From Leptotrichia hongkongensis (GTDB taxonomy: Bacteria > Fusobacteriota > Fusobacteriia > Fusobacteriales > Leptotrichiaceae), in assembly GCF_007990635.1 (NCBI RefSeq), contig NZ_AP019846.1, positions 1,674,001 through 1,738,000 on the forward strand: DNA of 64,000 bases, given 5' to 3'. Below the pieces are notes generated by a model. It was not told the origin of the DNA and made no database searches. It saw nothing but the letters and a program-made list of their open reading frames with translations. Made by a program: the position numbers and the translations under genes. This document shows positions 9,127 to 18,452 of the stretch, piece after piece. Position 1 is the stretch's first letter. The number at the start of each line of letters is the position of its first letter.

Positions 9127-10590
9127 TCACTCCAAAACAACATTTATCTTTTCAACATGCATATCCTCAGTTCCTGTTAATAGACATCCTTTTTCCTTTG
9201 CATATTCAATATAATTTATGATTTCCTCAGTAATTCGCTCTCCTGGTGCTAATATTGGTATCCCTGGCGGATAAGCCATAACAAATTCACCACTTATTTT
9301 ACCAGCACTTTCTTTTATGGGAATCATTTCCTTTTCTGAATAAAAGGCTTTTTGTGGCGGAAGCACAACATCAGGATTTATATATTCATGATCAAACATT
9401 CCTGTAGAGTCTTTTGAGTAAAGCCGTTTAATTTCTGCAAGTGAAGATATTAGCCGTTCTATTTCCAAACCTCTGTCTCCCGCCGAAATTATCGCCAAAA
9501 TATTTCCCAAATCTCCAAATTCAATCTGAATTTCATAATCATCCCGCAAAATATCATAAACTTCAATTCCAGCAAGCCCAATATCCTTTGTATACACAGA
9601 TAATTTTGTCGTATCAAAGTCATAAACCGAATCTCCATCAATCAGTTCTTTCCCATAGGCATAATATCCACCTAGTTTATTAATTTCATTTCTGGCATAT
9701 TCTGCAAATTTAACTGTCTTTTCAAAAAGTTCCCTTCCATTTATTGCTAAATTTTTTCTTGCCACATCAAGCGAAGTCATAAGCAAATACGATGCACTCG
9801 TAGTTTGAGTCAAGTTTATAACTTGCCGAACATAATCAGCGTTTATTCTCTCACCACTTAACAAAATCGAACTTTGTGTTAAAGAACCACCTGTCTTATG
9901 CATACTAATTGCCGCCATATCTGCTCCAGCTTCCATAGCTGAAATTGGTAAATTTTCATCAAAGTAAAAATGTGCTCCATGTGCCTCATCAACTAACACA
10001 AACATATCATTTTCATGTGCCAGTTTTACAATAGATTTTAAATCTGAACAAATTCCGTAATAAGTGGGATTATTCACTAATATTGCTTTTGCATCAGGAT
10101 TTTCCTGAATTGCCTTTTTCACATCATTAATCGACATTCCAAGTGATATTCCCAATTTTTTGTTAAGTCCAGGGTTAATATAAACTGGAATTGCTCCACA
10201 AATTACCATTGCATTAATGGCACTTCTATGCACATTTCTCGGAATAATAATTTTATCTCCAGCTTTACAAGTCGCCATAATCATAGCCTGCACAGCCCCA
10301 GTTGTTCCACTTACCATAAAATAAGCCTCTTTTGCCCCAAAAGCCTCCGCCGCTATATCCTGAGCCTCTTTAATAACCGAAGTTGGATGGCATAAGTTAT
10401 CAAGCGGCTTCATCGAATTAACATCCATCTGCATCGCATCTAGCCCAATAAAGTCCCGAAATTCCTTGTTTCCACGCCCTCCTTTATGCCCCGGTACATC
10501 AAATCTCACAACCCTATTAGAAAGATGATTTTTTAAAGCATCAAAAAGAACTGTCTTATTCTGTCTATCTGTATCAATATTTTTCCCCAT
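9127..10590 (-). CDS. speA: Arginine/lysine/ornithine decarboxylase, PLP fold type I (probable arginine decarboxylase)
   Basis: About 487 residues. I start at ATG 10590-10588 because AAAGGAG lies nine bases upstream; the open frame extends to 10,644 without a site. The pyridoxal-phosphate lysine is in SMHKTGG (K232) and the DEAHGAH motif is at about 201-207, as in the Bacillus SpeA/Cad family. The fold alone does not fix the substrate. Agmatinase, SpeE and SpeD nearby make arginine to agmatine the sensible choice. It is separated from speD by 590 bases holding a repeat and a terminator. Confidence 0.85.
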   Translation of the reverse strand: MGKNIDTDRQNKTVLFDALKNHLSNRVVRFDVPGHKGGRGNKEFRDFIGLDAMQMDVNSMKPLDNLCHPTSVIKEAQDIAAEAFGAKEAYFMVSGTTGAVQAMIMATCKAGDKIIIPRNVHRSAINAMVICGAIPVYINPGLNKKLGISLGMSINDVKKAIQENPDAKAILVNNPTYYGICSDLKSIVKLAHENDMFVLVDEAHGAHFYFDENLPISAMEAGADMAAISMHKTGGSLTQSSILLSGERINADYVRQVINLTQTTSASYLLMTSLDVARKNLAINGRELFEKTVKFAEYARNEINKLGGYYAYGKELIDGDSVYDFDTTKLSVYTKDIGLAGIEVYDILRDDYEIQIEFGDLGNILAIISAGDRGLEIERLISSLAEIKRLYSKDSTGMFDHEYINPDVVLPPQKAFYSEKEMIPIKESAGKISGEFVMAYPPGIPILAPGERITEEIINYIEYAKEKGCLLTGTEDMHVEKINVVLE

Positions 10591-10721
10591 TTCTTCAACT
10601 CCTTTCATATTTTTACTTTTAATTATTACAATTCTAAATTTCAAAATTTTTCACTAAATATTTAGACAAATTACATTTACATTTTGATTAGTAACTATTT
10701 TTTTATAATTTATATGTTTTT

Positions 10722-10760
10722 TTCTTAAAAGCAAAGGGGAACAATCGCCATCCCCTTTTA
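10722..10760 (-). terminator. Probable rho-independent terminator downstream of speD
   Basis: On the minus strand, AAAAGGGGA pairs with TCCCCTTT across a 10-base loop (plus-strand arms 10,733-10,740 and 10,751-10,759). It is followed by GCTTTTAAG and then an A-run. The T-tract is imperfect, so termination may be partial. Confidence 0.5.
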
Positions 10761-10898
10761 TTTCGCAATATTAGTTATTTCAATTTCTTCAAATTATAAT
10801 ATCTGAAGATTTTGGCGAAAGCACTACGCACTAATCCCAGCTCGTCTAAGCATTTTCGATTCAATTATAATATGTAATTTGATGAAAATAGATACCAA

Positions 10899-11071
10899 GC
10901 AAAATTTCGTTAGAAGAAAAATAGCTGTTTGAGCTTTTGTAATTTATTTTGAAGTTAAATATATTTATTCGTATTAAAACAATTTATACTCAAAAGCGAG
11001 TTCTATTTTTCTTTTATAAGAAAGTTTTGCGTTAAGCGGGGTTGTAAGGGCATGGCGTTTGATGCCCTTAC
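10899..11071 (+). repeat. 173-bp dispersed repeat, copy A
   Basis: Two parts. Bases 10,899-11,030 have imperfect terminal inverted repeats of about 40 bp: the left arm begins GCAAAATTTCGTTA and the right arm, read inversely, begins GCAAAACTTTCTTATA. Both arms share AAGAAAAATAG. Bases 11,044-11,071 form a perfect 10-bp hairpin (GTAAGGGCAT / ATGCCCTTAC) around the loop GGCGTTTG. Copy B lies inverted at 32,911-33,083 and has exactly the same length. No ORF is inside, so it resembles a MITE or a structured intergenic element. Confidence 0.85.
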
Positions 11072-11180
11072 GTTAAAATAAATAATATAAAAAAATAAAA
11101 AATAACTATTAACTAGACAAATCTATAATAAAATTTATACAACAGTTAATTTGAAGACTTAATTTAAGTATAAAATATGT

Positions 11181-12044
11181 TTAATAAATATTCATTCCAC
11201 TATAAATTTCAATCATTTCCTTCCTAAGTCTATCCGTAATTTCCAGCCTTTTTTTAGGTGCGATTTCATAAACATCTTGATTGAATAGATAATTTTGTAA
11301 TCTGATTTCCTTTATTAGCATTTTTGTATGGAAAATGTTAGACTGGTATACATTTACGTCAATCGCATCGTATATTTTTAATTTTTCAGGCTCAATATAA
11401 TCTTGAATAGAAGTTATATTATGATCTGTAAAAAATTTCTTTCCTGAAATATCCCTTGTAAATCCACGTATTCTGTAATCAATCGTAATTATATCAGAAT
11501 CAAAGCTGTCTATCAGATAGTTTAACGTATTTAGCGGCGAAATTTCCCCGCAAGTTGCAATATCAATATCCACTCTAAAAGTGGAAATTGAATTATCTGG
11601 ATGGTATTCTGGGAAAGTATGCACTGTTATATGGCTTTTATCCAAATGGGCGTGGACTGTATCCGTATCCTGACTTGCCCCACCTTTTTTTATACTGTTT
11701 TCATCCATTCCAATTTCCTCAAAAAATGGCTTTCCTCTATTACAAGACTTGTCGATATTTTCTGGACTTATTCTTTCTTCTGCAATCAAAACGTTTACAG
11801 AGGCCCCTTGTGGCTCGTAATCCTGCTTTGATATGTTCAAGACTTGTGCTCCAATCATTTCTGCCACACGAATAAGTATTTTTGTAAGCCTTTCTGAATT
11901 ATATTGCTCATCAATGTATGCAATATAGTCCTTCTGCTCCCTCTCTGTTTCCGCATAGCAAATATCATAAATATTAAAACTTAATGTTTTTGTTAAATTG
12001 TTAAATCCATATAACTTAATTTTATTATTTTCCAACTCATTCAT
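11181..12044 (-). CDS. speD: S-adenosylmethionine decarboxylase proenzyme, E. coli type
   Basis: About 287 residues. It makes the aminopropyl donor for spermidine synthesis. The E. coli-type SpeD pattern is clear: LYGFNNLTK, YDICYAET, QDYEPQGASV, then the self-cleavage site HLDKSH (the K136-S137 bond, where Ser becomes the pyruvoyl group). Compared with the E. coli enzyme there is an insertion of roughly 25 residues just before the cleavage site. I prefer ATG 12044-12042, behind GGGAGAGGAAG, over the ATG at 12,059. It is transcribed from a strong promoter at 12,309-12,337 through a leader of about 260 bases. Confidence 0.92.
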   Translation of the reverse strand: MNELENNKIKLYGFNNLTKTLSFNIYDICYAETEREQKDYIAYIDEQYNSERLTKILIRVAEMIGAQVLNISKQDYEPQGASVNVLIAEERISPENIDKSCNRGKPFFEEIGMDENSIKKGGASQDTDTVHAHLDKSHITVHTFPEYHPDNSISTFRVDIDIATCGEISPLNTLNYLIDSFDSDIITIDYRIRGFTRDISGKKFFTDHNITSIQDYIEPEKLKIYDAIDVNVYQSNIFHTKMLIKEIRLQNYLFNQDVYEIAPKKRLEITDRLRKEMIEIYSGMNIY

Positions 12045-12059
12045 CACTTCCTCTCCCAT

Positions 12060-12300
12060 TTCTTCATATTACACTAAAAATTCCTTTAAAAATCAAATAA
12101 ACCTTTAATTTGAGCATTATAGTAAAACTGCTTTAAAACTAAACTCAAAAGGTTATGACTATTTTACTCAAACCCTAAATTTATATAATTTTTAGTAGTT
12201 TAATTTTAAATAGGTTTGAGTATATTTTCAAAACATTACTGACTCAGTCTTAAAAATTTATTTATTTTTTACATATTTTTATTTATTTTTTATTTTATTT
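12060..12300 (-). promoter_or_regulatory. Long structured 5' leader of speD
   Basis: About 260 bases lie between the predicted transcription start near 12,302 and the speD start. On the minus strand the leader can form ACTCAAACC paired with GGTTTGAGT (plus-strand 12,226-12,235 and 12,169-12,177) around a loop of some 45 bases. A second TTTGAG copy closer to the gene could compete for the left arm. A GACTGAGTC palindrome lies nearer the promoter. I recognise no known riboswitch class. Confidence 0.4.
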
Positions 12301-12308
12301 TTCGCCAA

Positions 12309-12337
12309 ATTATATCATTTATACACAATTTTTACAA
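12309..12337 (-). promoter_or_regulatory. Sigma-70 promoter of speD
   Basis: On the minus strand, TTGTAA (plus 12,332-12,337) and TATAAT (plus 12,309-12,314) are separated by exactly 17 bases. It points toward speD. Confidence 0.75.
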
Positions 12338-12357
12338 TTAAAATTACAAAATGAATT

Positions 12358-12396
12358 TTCAAAAAAAATCACAGCTAAATTACTAACTGTGATTAT
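12358..12396 (-). terminator. Terminator downstream of the propeller-like gene
   Basis: A 7-bp stem ATCACAG / CTGTGAT with an AT-rich 12-base loop is followed by eight T on the minus strand. The hairpin is nearly identical to the one in the prophage at 48,564-48,598 (one base different across stem and loop). Confidence 0.8.
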
Positions 12397-12407
12397 AATA
12401 AAATATT

Positions 12408-13276
12408 TCAAATTATTCTATACTTTACTATCCTATTTTCACACCCCATAACATAAATTTCATTCTCAATTACACAAATTTTTACAATTCTTTCCTTCAA
12501 TACTTTCTCCTGTTTTAAAATATTGAACTTACCATCTGTAATTACCAATTCTCCATTTTCTAAGCCAATAAAATATTTTCCTTCAAATTCTTCAATATAT
12601 GTTATTTTTCTGTCAGAAATTTTTATCGAATTATAAAGTTCCTGATCCAAAATATTCCATATTTCAATTTCTCCATCTTCTGTTCCTGCAAAGTATTGGA
12701 GTCCAACTATTTTTGAATAAGTGTGATTTGTTTCAGTTTTTACTTCAAATATTTTTTTTAATTTATTTTCAAAAATACTTATAATGTTTATATGTTTCCA
12801 TTTTCCCTAAATTTTGTTGCACAGTTGGCAATTGTAAATATTTTATAATTTCCATTTTTTCTATTTTTGGTGAGCTTAGCGGAAATTAATTCTTTTGTAT
12901 CGACATCATATGAAAAAAGATCGTTATTTTTGATGTATACAATTCTACCACTTGTTATAAAGTTCATTACTCCAATTGAATCTTCTATATCAAATACAAG
13001 CTCAACGATTTTCTTTTTATTTCCGTCACATTTGTATACTTTTCCATTAGGAGTAGAAACAAAAAACATACTTGAAACAAATAACTGATTTTTTTCTTTT
13101 ATATATTTTATGATTTCACAGTTTTTTACCTTTCCGCCACTTTCCTTCTCAAACTTTTCTTTATTAAAATATATAAGCTTTTCTCCTGTCGTTATGATTC
13201 TTTTATTTATTGGCTCAACTCCAAAGTCATTTATCGGTGTTTTATATTTTATATCTTCTTCTAAAATTAATTCCAT
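12408..13276 (-). pseudogene. Frameshifted WD40/beta-propeller-like protein
   Basis: Two frames join into one protein of about 290 residues. The first piece (13,276-12,788) starts MELILEED behind AAGGGGAAAA and ends soon after IANCATKF. The continuation is open from about 12,812 in the +2 frame, reads INIISIFENKLKKIFEV and later AGTEDGEIEIWNI, and ends at 12,408. Short beta-strand repeats (GLENGEL, GKVYKCDG, GEIEIW) suggest a propeller. The break falls within 12,788-12,812, next to GGGAAAA. No signal peptide, so probably cytosolic. It may be intact in the living strain if the break is a sequencing error. Confidence 0.7.
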
Positions 13277-13288
13277 TTTTCCCCTTAA

Positions 13289-13838
13289 TTAGTATACTAT
13301 ATCTTCTGTCGGAAGATACCCGCTATCTTTCAAAGTTTTTAACATGTGTTTGTGCACTTGTTTTTGAAAAAATTTCGTTGTTATAATAAGTTTTCCAATC
13401 TCCATCAACTTTATCTGTATCCAAAATATACTTAAACAGCATAAAAGTATCCTTTTTTCTTGCATCATAAGCATATAATCTAAAAGTATAGTATCTTGGT
13501 TTATCTTTTGTATCTTTTTTTGGAAGATTTGTAGGTATGAGTTTAGCAATATCGTTCTCAAAATCAACTAATATTCTAAAAATGTTTTCATACCTAAGCT
13601 CTTTTCTTTCTCGTATATTATAAACCAGACCAACTTCAAGATTCCCTATTCCAACGTAATATGTCATAAAATCACGTTCAACATCACAATAAACATTTCC
13701 TTTTAGTCTAGAACGGCTTATTAATTCAATTTCCTTAGATACATATATATTAGGATTTTTTATCCATTTACAAGTATTTATATTTGAAAATGAAATTCCT
13801 GATACCAATAAAACAAGTATTATTATTAATTTTTTCAC
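13289..13838 (-). pseudogene. Frameshifted small secreted protein, unknown family
   Basis: The frame from ATG 13,838 encodes a signal peptide (MKKLIIILVLLVSGISFS) and about 150 further residues rich in Tyr, Asp and Lys, stopping at 13,323. The -1/+1 alternative frame gives a more natural C-terminus: removing one T from the six-T run around 13,373-13,380 yields NEIFQKQVHKHMLKTL, continuing to GYLPTEDIVY with a stop at 13,289. That stop sits 13 bases before the next gene's start. I recognise no family. It is cotranscribed with the propeller-like gene. Confidence 0.6.
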
Positions 13839-14065
13839 TTTTCCTCCTAAAATTTACAATTATTACATTAAATATTTTATAAATTATTCATTATAATTAG
13901 TTTTGAAAAAATATATTTTAAACTTATAACTACATATGTTATTAATTTTAAAATGATTTATATAATTTTTATTTTGCCTTTTATTTCCGTTATTGAATTT
14001 TTTCAATAAAAGTTTACCACATTTTTTTATTAATTTCAAGATTTACTATATTTTCAAATTTTTGC

Positions 14066-14095
14066 AAAAAAAGAAAATCAAATTAATGATTTTCA
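14066..14095 (-). terminator. Terminator of the AEC transporter gene
   Basis: On the minus strand GAAAATCA pairs with TTGATTTTC around a short AT loop and is followed by seven T. It lies just beyond the stop codon of the transporter gene. The remaining gap up to 13,839 is AT-rich, with no gene. Confidence 0.75.
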
Positions 14096-14107
14096 AAATT
14101 TAAAATT

Positions 14108-15070
14108 TTATATATGAATTATATTCAAAATACTCATCAGAATTGGAACAACCAATATGAATAAAATCGTACTTGTTGTAACTACATTTGTGGAATATCC
14201 AATATCTCCATTAGTTTCATTAACTAAAATTGGCAATGCTGCAAACACTGGTGCTGCTGACTGTAGCACAAACGTTTTTATTTCCAAATCATTTAACTGC
14301 ACAAAATGTCCAGCAATTTTCAATAACACAATCATGACAATTGATGAAAATACAAATCTTCCAAGTAAAGCCAAGTTTGTATCCAAATCAAACCGAATAC
14401 TGTGAAGCCCTGCATCTGCCAATACTATTCCAATATATAGTAATGCAAGAGGTGTTACAACACTTCCAAGATATTTTGTAGTTTCCACAATTGGAGTTAT
14501 TACTTTTATGCCTGATAAAAGTACAATAAAGGCTATTACAAAAGCAATAAGTGGAGGCGATAACAACTTTTTCAGATTAAATCCACTTTTTTCATCTTTA
14601 TTGCCTTCCAATGAATCACCTGCCAGAAGCATATACCCTAAAGTCCAAATTGATACAGTATTTGTAATATAATACATTAAATAATATTTGGAAGCCGCTT
14701 CTCCAAAAAGTGCCATATTCAACGGAAGTCCAATAAATATCGTATTTGCATTTACTACCGCATTATAAAAGACTCCACGTCGACCTTCTCTCATCTTCAC
14801 TAGCTTTATTACAAAAAAAGCTGCAGTATATCCGATAATAACCGAAGCAAATGTAAAAATCAAACGATTTGACACTTCCTTCAAAGCATCCATATTCAAA
14901 TATTTCAAGACTGAATAGAATATCGAACAAGGCAAAGCCACATTTGTAATAAGTTTTGACACATTTTCACTAAATGTGTGATGAAACCAGTGTCTTTTTT
15001 TCAAAATATATCCAATCGCAATCATAACAATAATAGGGAAAATACTTCCCAGTGATTTCAAAAAAATCAT
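14108..15070 (-). CDS. AEC family (auxin efflux carrier-like) transporter
   Basis: 320 residues with ten predicted membrane segments in two halves, typical of Mem_trans proteins. Recognisable features are the VALPCSIFYSVLKY helix near residue 45, the NANTIFIGLPL motif near 107 and the PVFAALPILVNE segment near 280. Bacterial members export or import small organic acids (malate, malonate and similar), but the substrate cannot be read from the sequence. It stands alone between glnA and the frameshifted pair, with its own terminator. Confidence 0.85.
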   Translation of the reverse strand: MIFLKSLGSIFPIIVMIAIGYILKKRHWFHHTFSENVSKLITNVALPCSIFYSVLKYLNMDALKEVSNRLIFTFASVIIGYTAAFFVIKLVKMREGRRGVFYNAVVNANTIFIGLPLNMALFGEAASKYYLMYYITNTVSIWTLGYMLLAGDSLEGNKDEKSGFNLKKLLSPPLIAFVIAFIVLLSGIKVITPIVETTKYLGSVVTPLALLYIGIVLADAGLHSIRFDLDTNLALLGRFVFSSIVMIVLLKIAGHFVQLNDLEIKTFVLQSAAPVFAALPILVNETNGDIGYSTNVVTTSTILFILVVPILMSILNIIHI

Positions 15071-15185
15071 TTTTAAACTTTCCTTTCTTTACTACACCCA
15101 TTTCTTTCAAAATCAAATCTAATAATTCCATAACATTTAAAGTTGATTTTACAACAATTCACTACAAAAATATTATTTTAAACAA

Positions 15186-15222
15186 ACAAAGCAAGGACTC
15201 GTTAAAGTCCCTGCACTTTTTA
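15186..15222 (-). terminator. Terminator of glnA
   Basis: On the minus strand GCAGGGACT pairs with AGTCCTTGC (nine pairs, one G-T) around a six-base loop, then TTTGTTTGTTT. It begins 15 bases past the glnA stop codon. Confidence 0.85.
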
Positions 15223-15228
15223 TCAATA

Positions 15229-17334
15229 TTATAACTTAAACAGTAAATCAGTATAAGTTGGGAAATTCCAGTATTCCTTATCAATAATTTTTTCCAAATT
15301 ATCACAAGGTACTCTTAACGCTTCCAGTCCTGTTACTAATTTTTCTTTTGCTAAATCTGTCTGTTTTACTAAATCTTTTTCATTTCTTACTCTGTTAATT
15401 TCTTTTTCGAGTGATTTTACTTCTTTTCTTAAAGTTGTAATATTTTTAAGCACATCTTTTAATATTTCTTCCTGCTCTTTTATAAATGCTTTTCCATATT
15501 TGGCATTTTTTTCAATATGATCAGCTAATAAATTGGCATATTTCAATCCAGATGGCAAGATATTTTTATTTGCAATGTCAATCAATGTTCTTGACTCTAT
15601 GCTTAATTGCGTTACATATCTGTCTGCATAGGCATTGTATCTTGCGATAGATTCCTGTTCAGAAAGCATTCCAATTTCCTGAGTTAATTCAAGAACATCT
15701 TTATCTATCATTTTTCTAAGTGCTGTATTTGAAGCTACTTCATTTGTAAGTCCACGTTTTTTAGCTTCTTTTGCCCATTCTTCACTATATCCATTTCCAT
15801 TGAAAATTATTCTATGGTGTTTTTTATAGGCATTTGCAATAATTTCATTTGCCACTTTTTGCAGAGATTTCTCAGTTGCTTTTTCAAGTTTATCTGCATA
15901 TTCAGACAGAACTTTTCCTACCATAGCATTTATTACAGCCGCAGAAGTTGCAGGTGTAGAGCTTGACCCTGGCATTCTAAACTCAAATTTATTTCCAGTA
16001 AATGCAAATGGCGAAGTTCTATTTCTATCTCCAGCATCCATACTAAATGTTGGTAATACATCAACTGACAAGTTTACTTTTGATGATTCTGACACAGGTG
16101 CATCTTTTTTGTATGCAATATTATTCAAAACTGTTGTCAATTCATCTCCCAAAAAAACTGAGATAATTGCAGGTGGTGCTTCGTGTCCACCAAGTCTATG
16201 ATCATTTGTTGCAGTTGCAGTTGCATATCTTAACATTGGATAATATCTGTCAACAGCTTCAATTACTGCGGCCACAAAGATTAAAAATTGCGTATTTGAT
16301 TTCATATCTTTTCCAGGACTGAAAAGATTTTTACCATCATCAGTTCCTAGCGACCAGTTATTATGTTTCCCTGAACCGTTTACTCCTGCAAATGGCTTTT
16401 CGTGAAGCAATGCTACCAGATCGTGTCTTAATGCTGTTTTTTCAATAGTTTCCATTATTATCTGATTCTGATCTGATGCCAAGTTTGCTACTGAAAATAG
16501 CGGTGCTACTTCAAACTGGTTTGGAGCAACTTCATTATGTCTTGTTTTTGAGGGAATCCCTAATTTCCAAAGTTCAACATCAACATCACTCATAAAGTTT
16601 ATTACTTTTTCTTTGATTTTTCCGTAATAGTGGTCACTTAGTTCCTGTCCTTTAGGTGCAGATGCTCCAAATAATGTTCTTCCTGTAAGCAATAAGTCAT
16701 CTCTTGCTTCAAACATATCTTTTTTTACAAGAAAATATTCCTGTTCCACTCCTAAAGTGTTAAATACGTGATTAGCCGTAGTATTTCCCAAAGCCCGTAA
16801 AACTCTTAATGCTTGTTCACTTATATATTTCATTGTTCTTAATAAAGGTACCTTTTTGTCCAACGCTTCACCAGTAAATGAAATAAAGGCTGTAGGAATA
16901 TATAATGTAACTCCATTTTTATTTTCTCTTATGAACGGATATGAACTTGTATCCCAAATTGTGTAACCTCTTGCCTCAAATGTGCTACGAAGCCCTCCGT
17001 TTGGAAATGAAGATGCATCAGATTCACCTTTTATCAAATTATTTCCAGAAAATTTGTAAATAACCTCCTCATTTTCAACAGGTTCCAAAAATGAATCATG
17101 CTTTTCTGCTGTCAAGTCATTTAATGGCTGAAACCAGTGACAGAAGTGAGTAGCTCCTCTTTTAGTTGCCCAGTCCTTAATTGCATTTGCAATAACTTCA
17201 GCAGTTTCTTTCGACAATTCAGTTTCACCTAGTTGCGACGCCTTAAACTCTTTAAAAACGGCTTTGGAAACTCTTTTTTTCAAATTACTGTCTCTAAAAA
17301 CGTTTTCTCCAAAGCTTTTCATAGCGTTTTCCAT
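15229..17334 (-). CDS. glnN: Glutamine synthetase type III
   Basis: 701 residues, the length of the GSIII family (about 700-730, against about 450 for GSI). It makes glutamine from glutamate and ammonia with ATP in the cytosol. Family features include GVEQEYFLV near residue 195, the HNEVAPNQFEVAP motif near 265 and the GSGKHNNWS ATP-binding segment near 320. A long helical tail (residues 590-690) matches the C-terminal part seen in GSIII. An AGAGG ribosome site precedes the start, and the promoter is at 17,411-17,439. No GlnB gene or regulator is next to it. Confidence 0.93.
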   Translation of the reverse strand: MENAMKSFGENVFRDSNLKKRVSKAVFKEFKASQLGETELSKETAEVIANAIKDWATKRGATHFCHWFQPLNDLTAEKHDSFLEPVENEEVIYKFSGNNLIKGESDASSFPNGGLRSTFEARGYTIWDTSSYPFIRENKNGVTLYIPTAFISFTGEALDKKVPLLRTMKYISEQALRVLRALGNTTANHVFNTLGVEQEYFLVKKDMFEARDDLLLTGRTLFGASAPKGQELSDHYYGKIKEKVINFMSDVDVELWKLGIPSKTRHNEVAPNQFEVAPLFSVANLASDQNQIIMETIEKTALRHDLVALLHEKPFAGVNGSGKHNNWSLGTDDGKNLFSPGKDMKSNTQFLIFVAAVIEAVDRYYPMLRYATATATNDHRLGGHEAPPAIISVFLGDELTTVLNNIAYKKDAPVSESSKVNLSVDVLPTFSMDAGDRNRTSPFAFTGNKFEFRMPGSSSTPATSAAVINAMVGKVLSEYADKLEKATEKSLQKVANEIIANAYKKHHRIIFNGNGYSEEWAKEAKKRGLTNEVASNTALRKMIDKDVLELTQEIGMLSEQESIARYNAYADRYVTQLSIESRTLIDIANKNILPSGLKYANLLADHIEKNAKYGKAFIKEQEEILKDVLKNITTLRKEVKSLEKEINRVRNEKDLVKQTDLAKEKLVTGLEALRVPCDNLEKIIDKEYWNFPTYTDLLFKL

Positions 17335-17410
17335 AAAATTTAACCTCTTTTCTGTATCAATTTCTTATGGAACAGTGCTTTTCCACTCTCCATTTTTCTA
17401 ACTATGTTTT

Positions 17411-17439
17411 ATTATACAATGTGAGAAAATATAAGTCAA
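17411..17439 (-). promoter_or_regulatory. Sigma-70 promoter of the glutamine synthetase gene
   Basis: On the minus strand TTGACT (plus 17,434-17,439) and TATAAT (plus 17,411-17,416) are 17 bases apart, giving a leader of about 70 bases. The -35 and -10 boxes match consensus in 11 of 12 positions. Confidence 0.8.
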
Positions 17440-17588
17440 ACAAAAAATTTCTTATTTTCTTTTTCTATTTGATAGACTGTATGATAAAACACACTCAAAA
17501 AAAACTTTATGCTATAAAAAATAGTAAAAACTTAAAAAATATGTTAAAATACTAACATAAACAAAACTACCAAAGGAGTTTATTACCC

Positions 17589-18257
17589 ATGAAAAAACTA
17601 CTAACTTTTCTTTTACTAACACTGTCAATCCAGCTATTCTCAGCCAATTATAAAGTTGTCCTAAAGAAAGGGGTTACTTTATCACAGCAGGAAATTACAA
17701 AAAATAATAGTGAAATTGAGATTGCGGCCAAAAGGGATTATGATTCAATTAAACGAGCAGTATCAGTTGGGATGAAATCTATGATTTCCAGAATGATGGA
17801 TGAACAAATTCAATTACCTGCAATAAGTCAAAAAAATTCTCTTAAATTTCAGAAAAAAATGAACGAATTATATAATGACATGTTCGATTATATAATGAAT
17901 AAAAACAAAATTGACGTTGAAAAAATAAGATATGTTACAAATGATATTGTCGAAGTAACATTAAATATAAAAACCCCAGATTTCACAACAAATTTACAAA
18001 AATATTCAGAATTAATGAACAGCAACTTTCTAAACGAAAAAGAAATGAAAAATCTAGATAATTTCTCAGAAGACGAAATCTTTGATAAAATAATAACAAA
18101 AATGTTTAGCTCAATGAAACAATCCTTCCAAAGAACCGATAAGTATGCTTCTATGAAAACAACAATTTATTTAGAAAAAGATAATGGAAAATGGGGAATT
18201 GCTGAACTTGATGAAAAACTTAAAAACTTTAGAGAAATATATAAATCTGTAAATTAA
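17589..18257 (+). CDS. Small exported protein, unknown function
   Basis: 222 residues with a clear signal peptide (MKKLLTFLLLTLSIQLFSA). A mostly helical mature part rich in Lys, Asn and Met follows, ending in a short beta segment (MKTTIYLEKDNGKWGIAELDE) like a DUF4878/NTF2-type ending. No catalytic motif. AAAGGAG lies ten bases before the start. It is one of only two clear plus-strand genes in the chromosomal part and has its own terminator. Probably periplasmic; I do not recognise the family. Confidence 0.8.
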   Translation: MKKLLTFLLLTLSIQLFSANYKVVLKKGVTLSQQEITKNNSEIEIAAKRDYDSIKRAVSVGMKSMISRMMDEQIQLPAISQKNSLKFQKKMNELYNDMFDYIMNKNKIDVEKIRYVTNDIVEVTLNIKTPDFTTNLQKYSELMNSNFLNEKEMKNLDNFSEDEIFDKIITKMFSSMKQSFQRTDKYASMKTTIYLEKDNGKWGIAELDEKLKNFREIYKSVN

Positions 18258-18267
18258 TAAAAAATTA

Positions 18268-18305
18268 TAAAAGGCTACCCATTTTCAGGTAGCCCTACAT
18301 TTTAT
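18268..18305 (+). terminator. Terminator after the exported-protein gene
   Basis: GGCTACC pairs with GGTAGCC around an eight-base loop and is followed by CTACATTTTATT. It starts 11 bases past the stop codon. Confidence 0.75.
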
Positions 18306-18452
18306 TAATTCTAATATTTCAGGGAATATATGCAATAACTCCTTTTATTATTATTTTAATTGACTGTATATAAAAATTATTTAACTTTAATATAACCTTT
18401 ATCCCTGTATTCAAAATATTCTTTTAGTCATTTTGATATACACCTCTCATTT

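Larger units (their letters stand above)
10645..11180. other. Intergenic region between speD and the decarboxylase
   Basis: No convincing gene. It contains a GC-rich hairpin (10,725-10,760) downstream of speD and one copy of the 173-bp dispersed repeat (10,899-11,071). The remaining sequence is AT-rich. I did not find a clear sigma-70 promoter for the decarboxylase here. Confidence 0.7.

Noticed and set aside
9127-10590. Lysine or ornithine decarboxylase as the main call
   Set aside because: The fold cannot exclude it, but agmatinase in the same locus would have no substrate; arginine decarboxylase is the simpler reading.
13289-13567. Independent 92-residue gene
   Set aside because: Only its last 30 codons look coding; they continue the secreted protein after a homopolymer break. 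The rest is a shadow frame.
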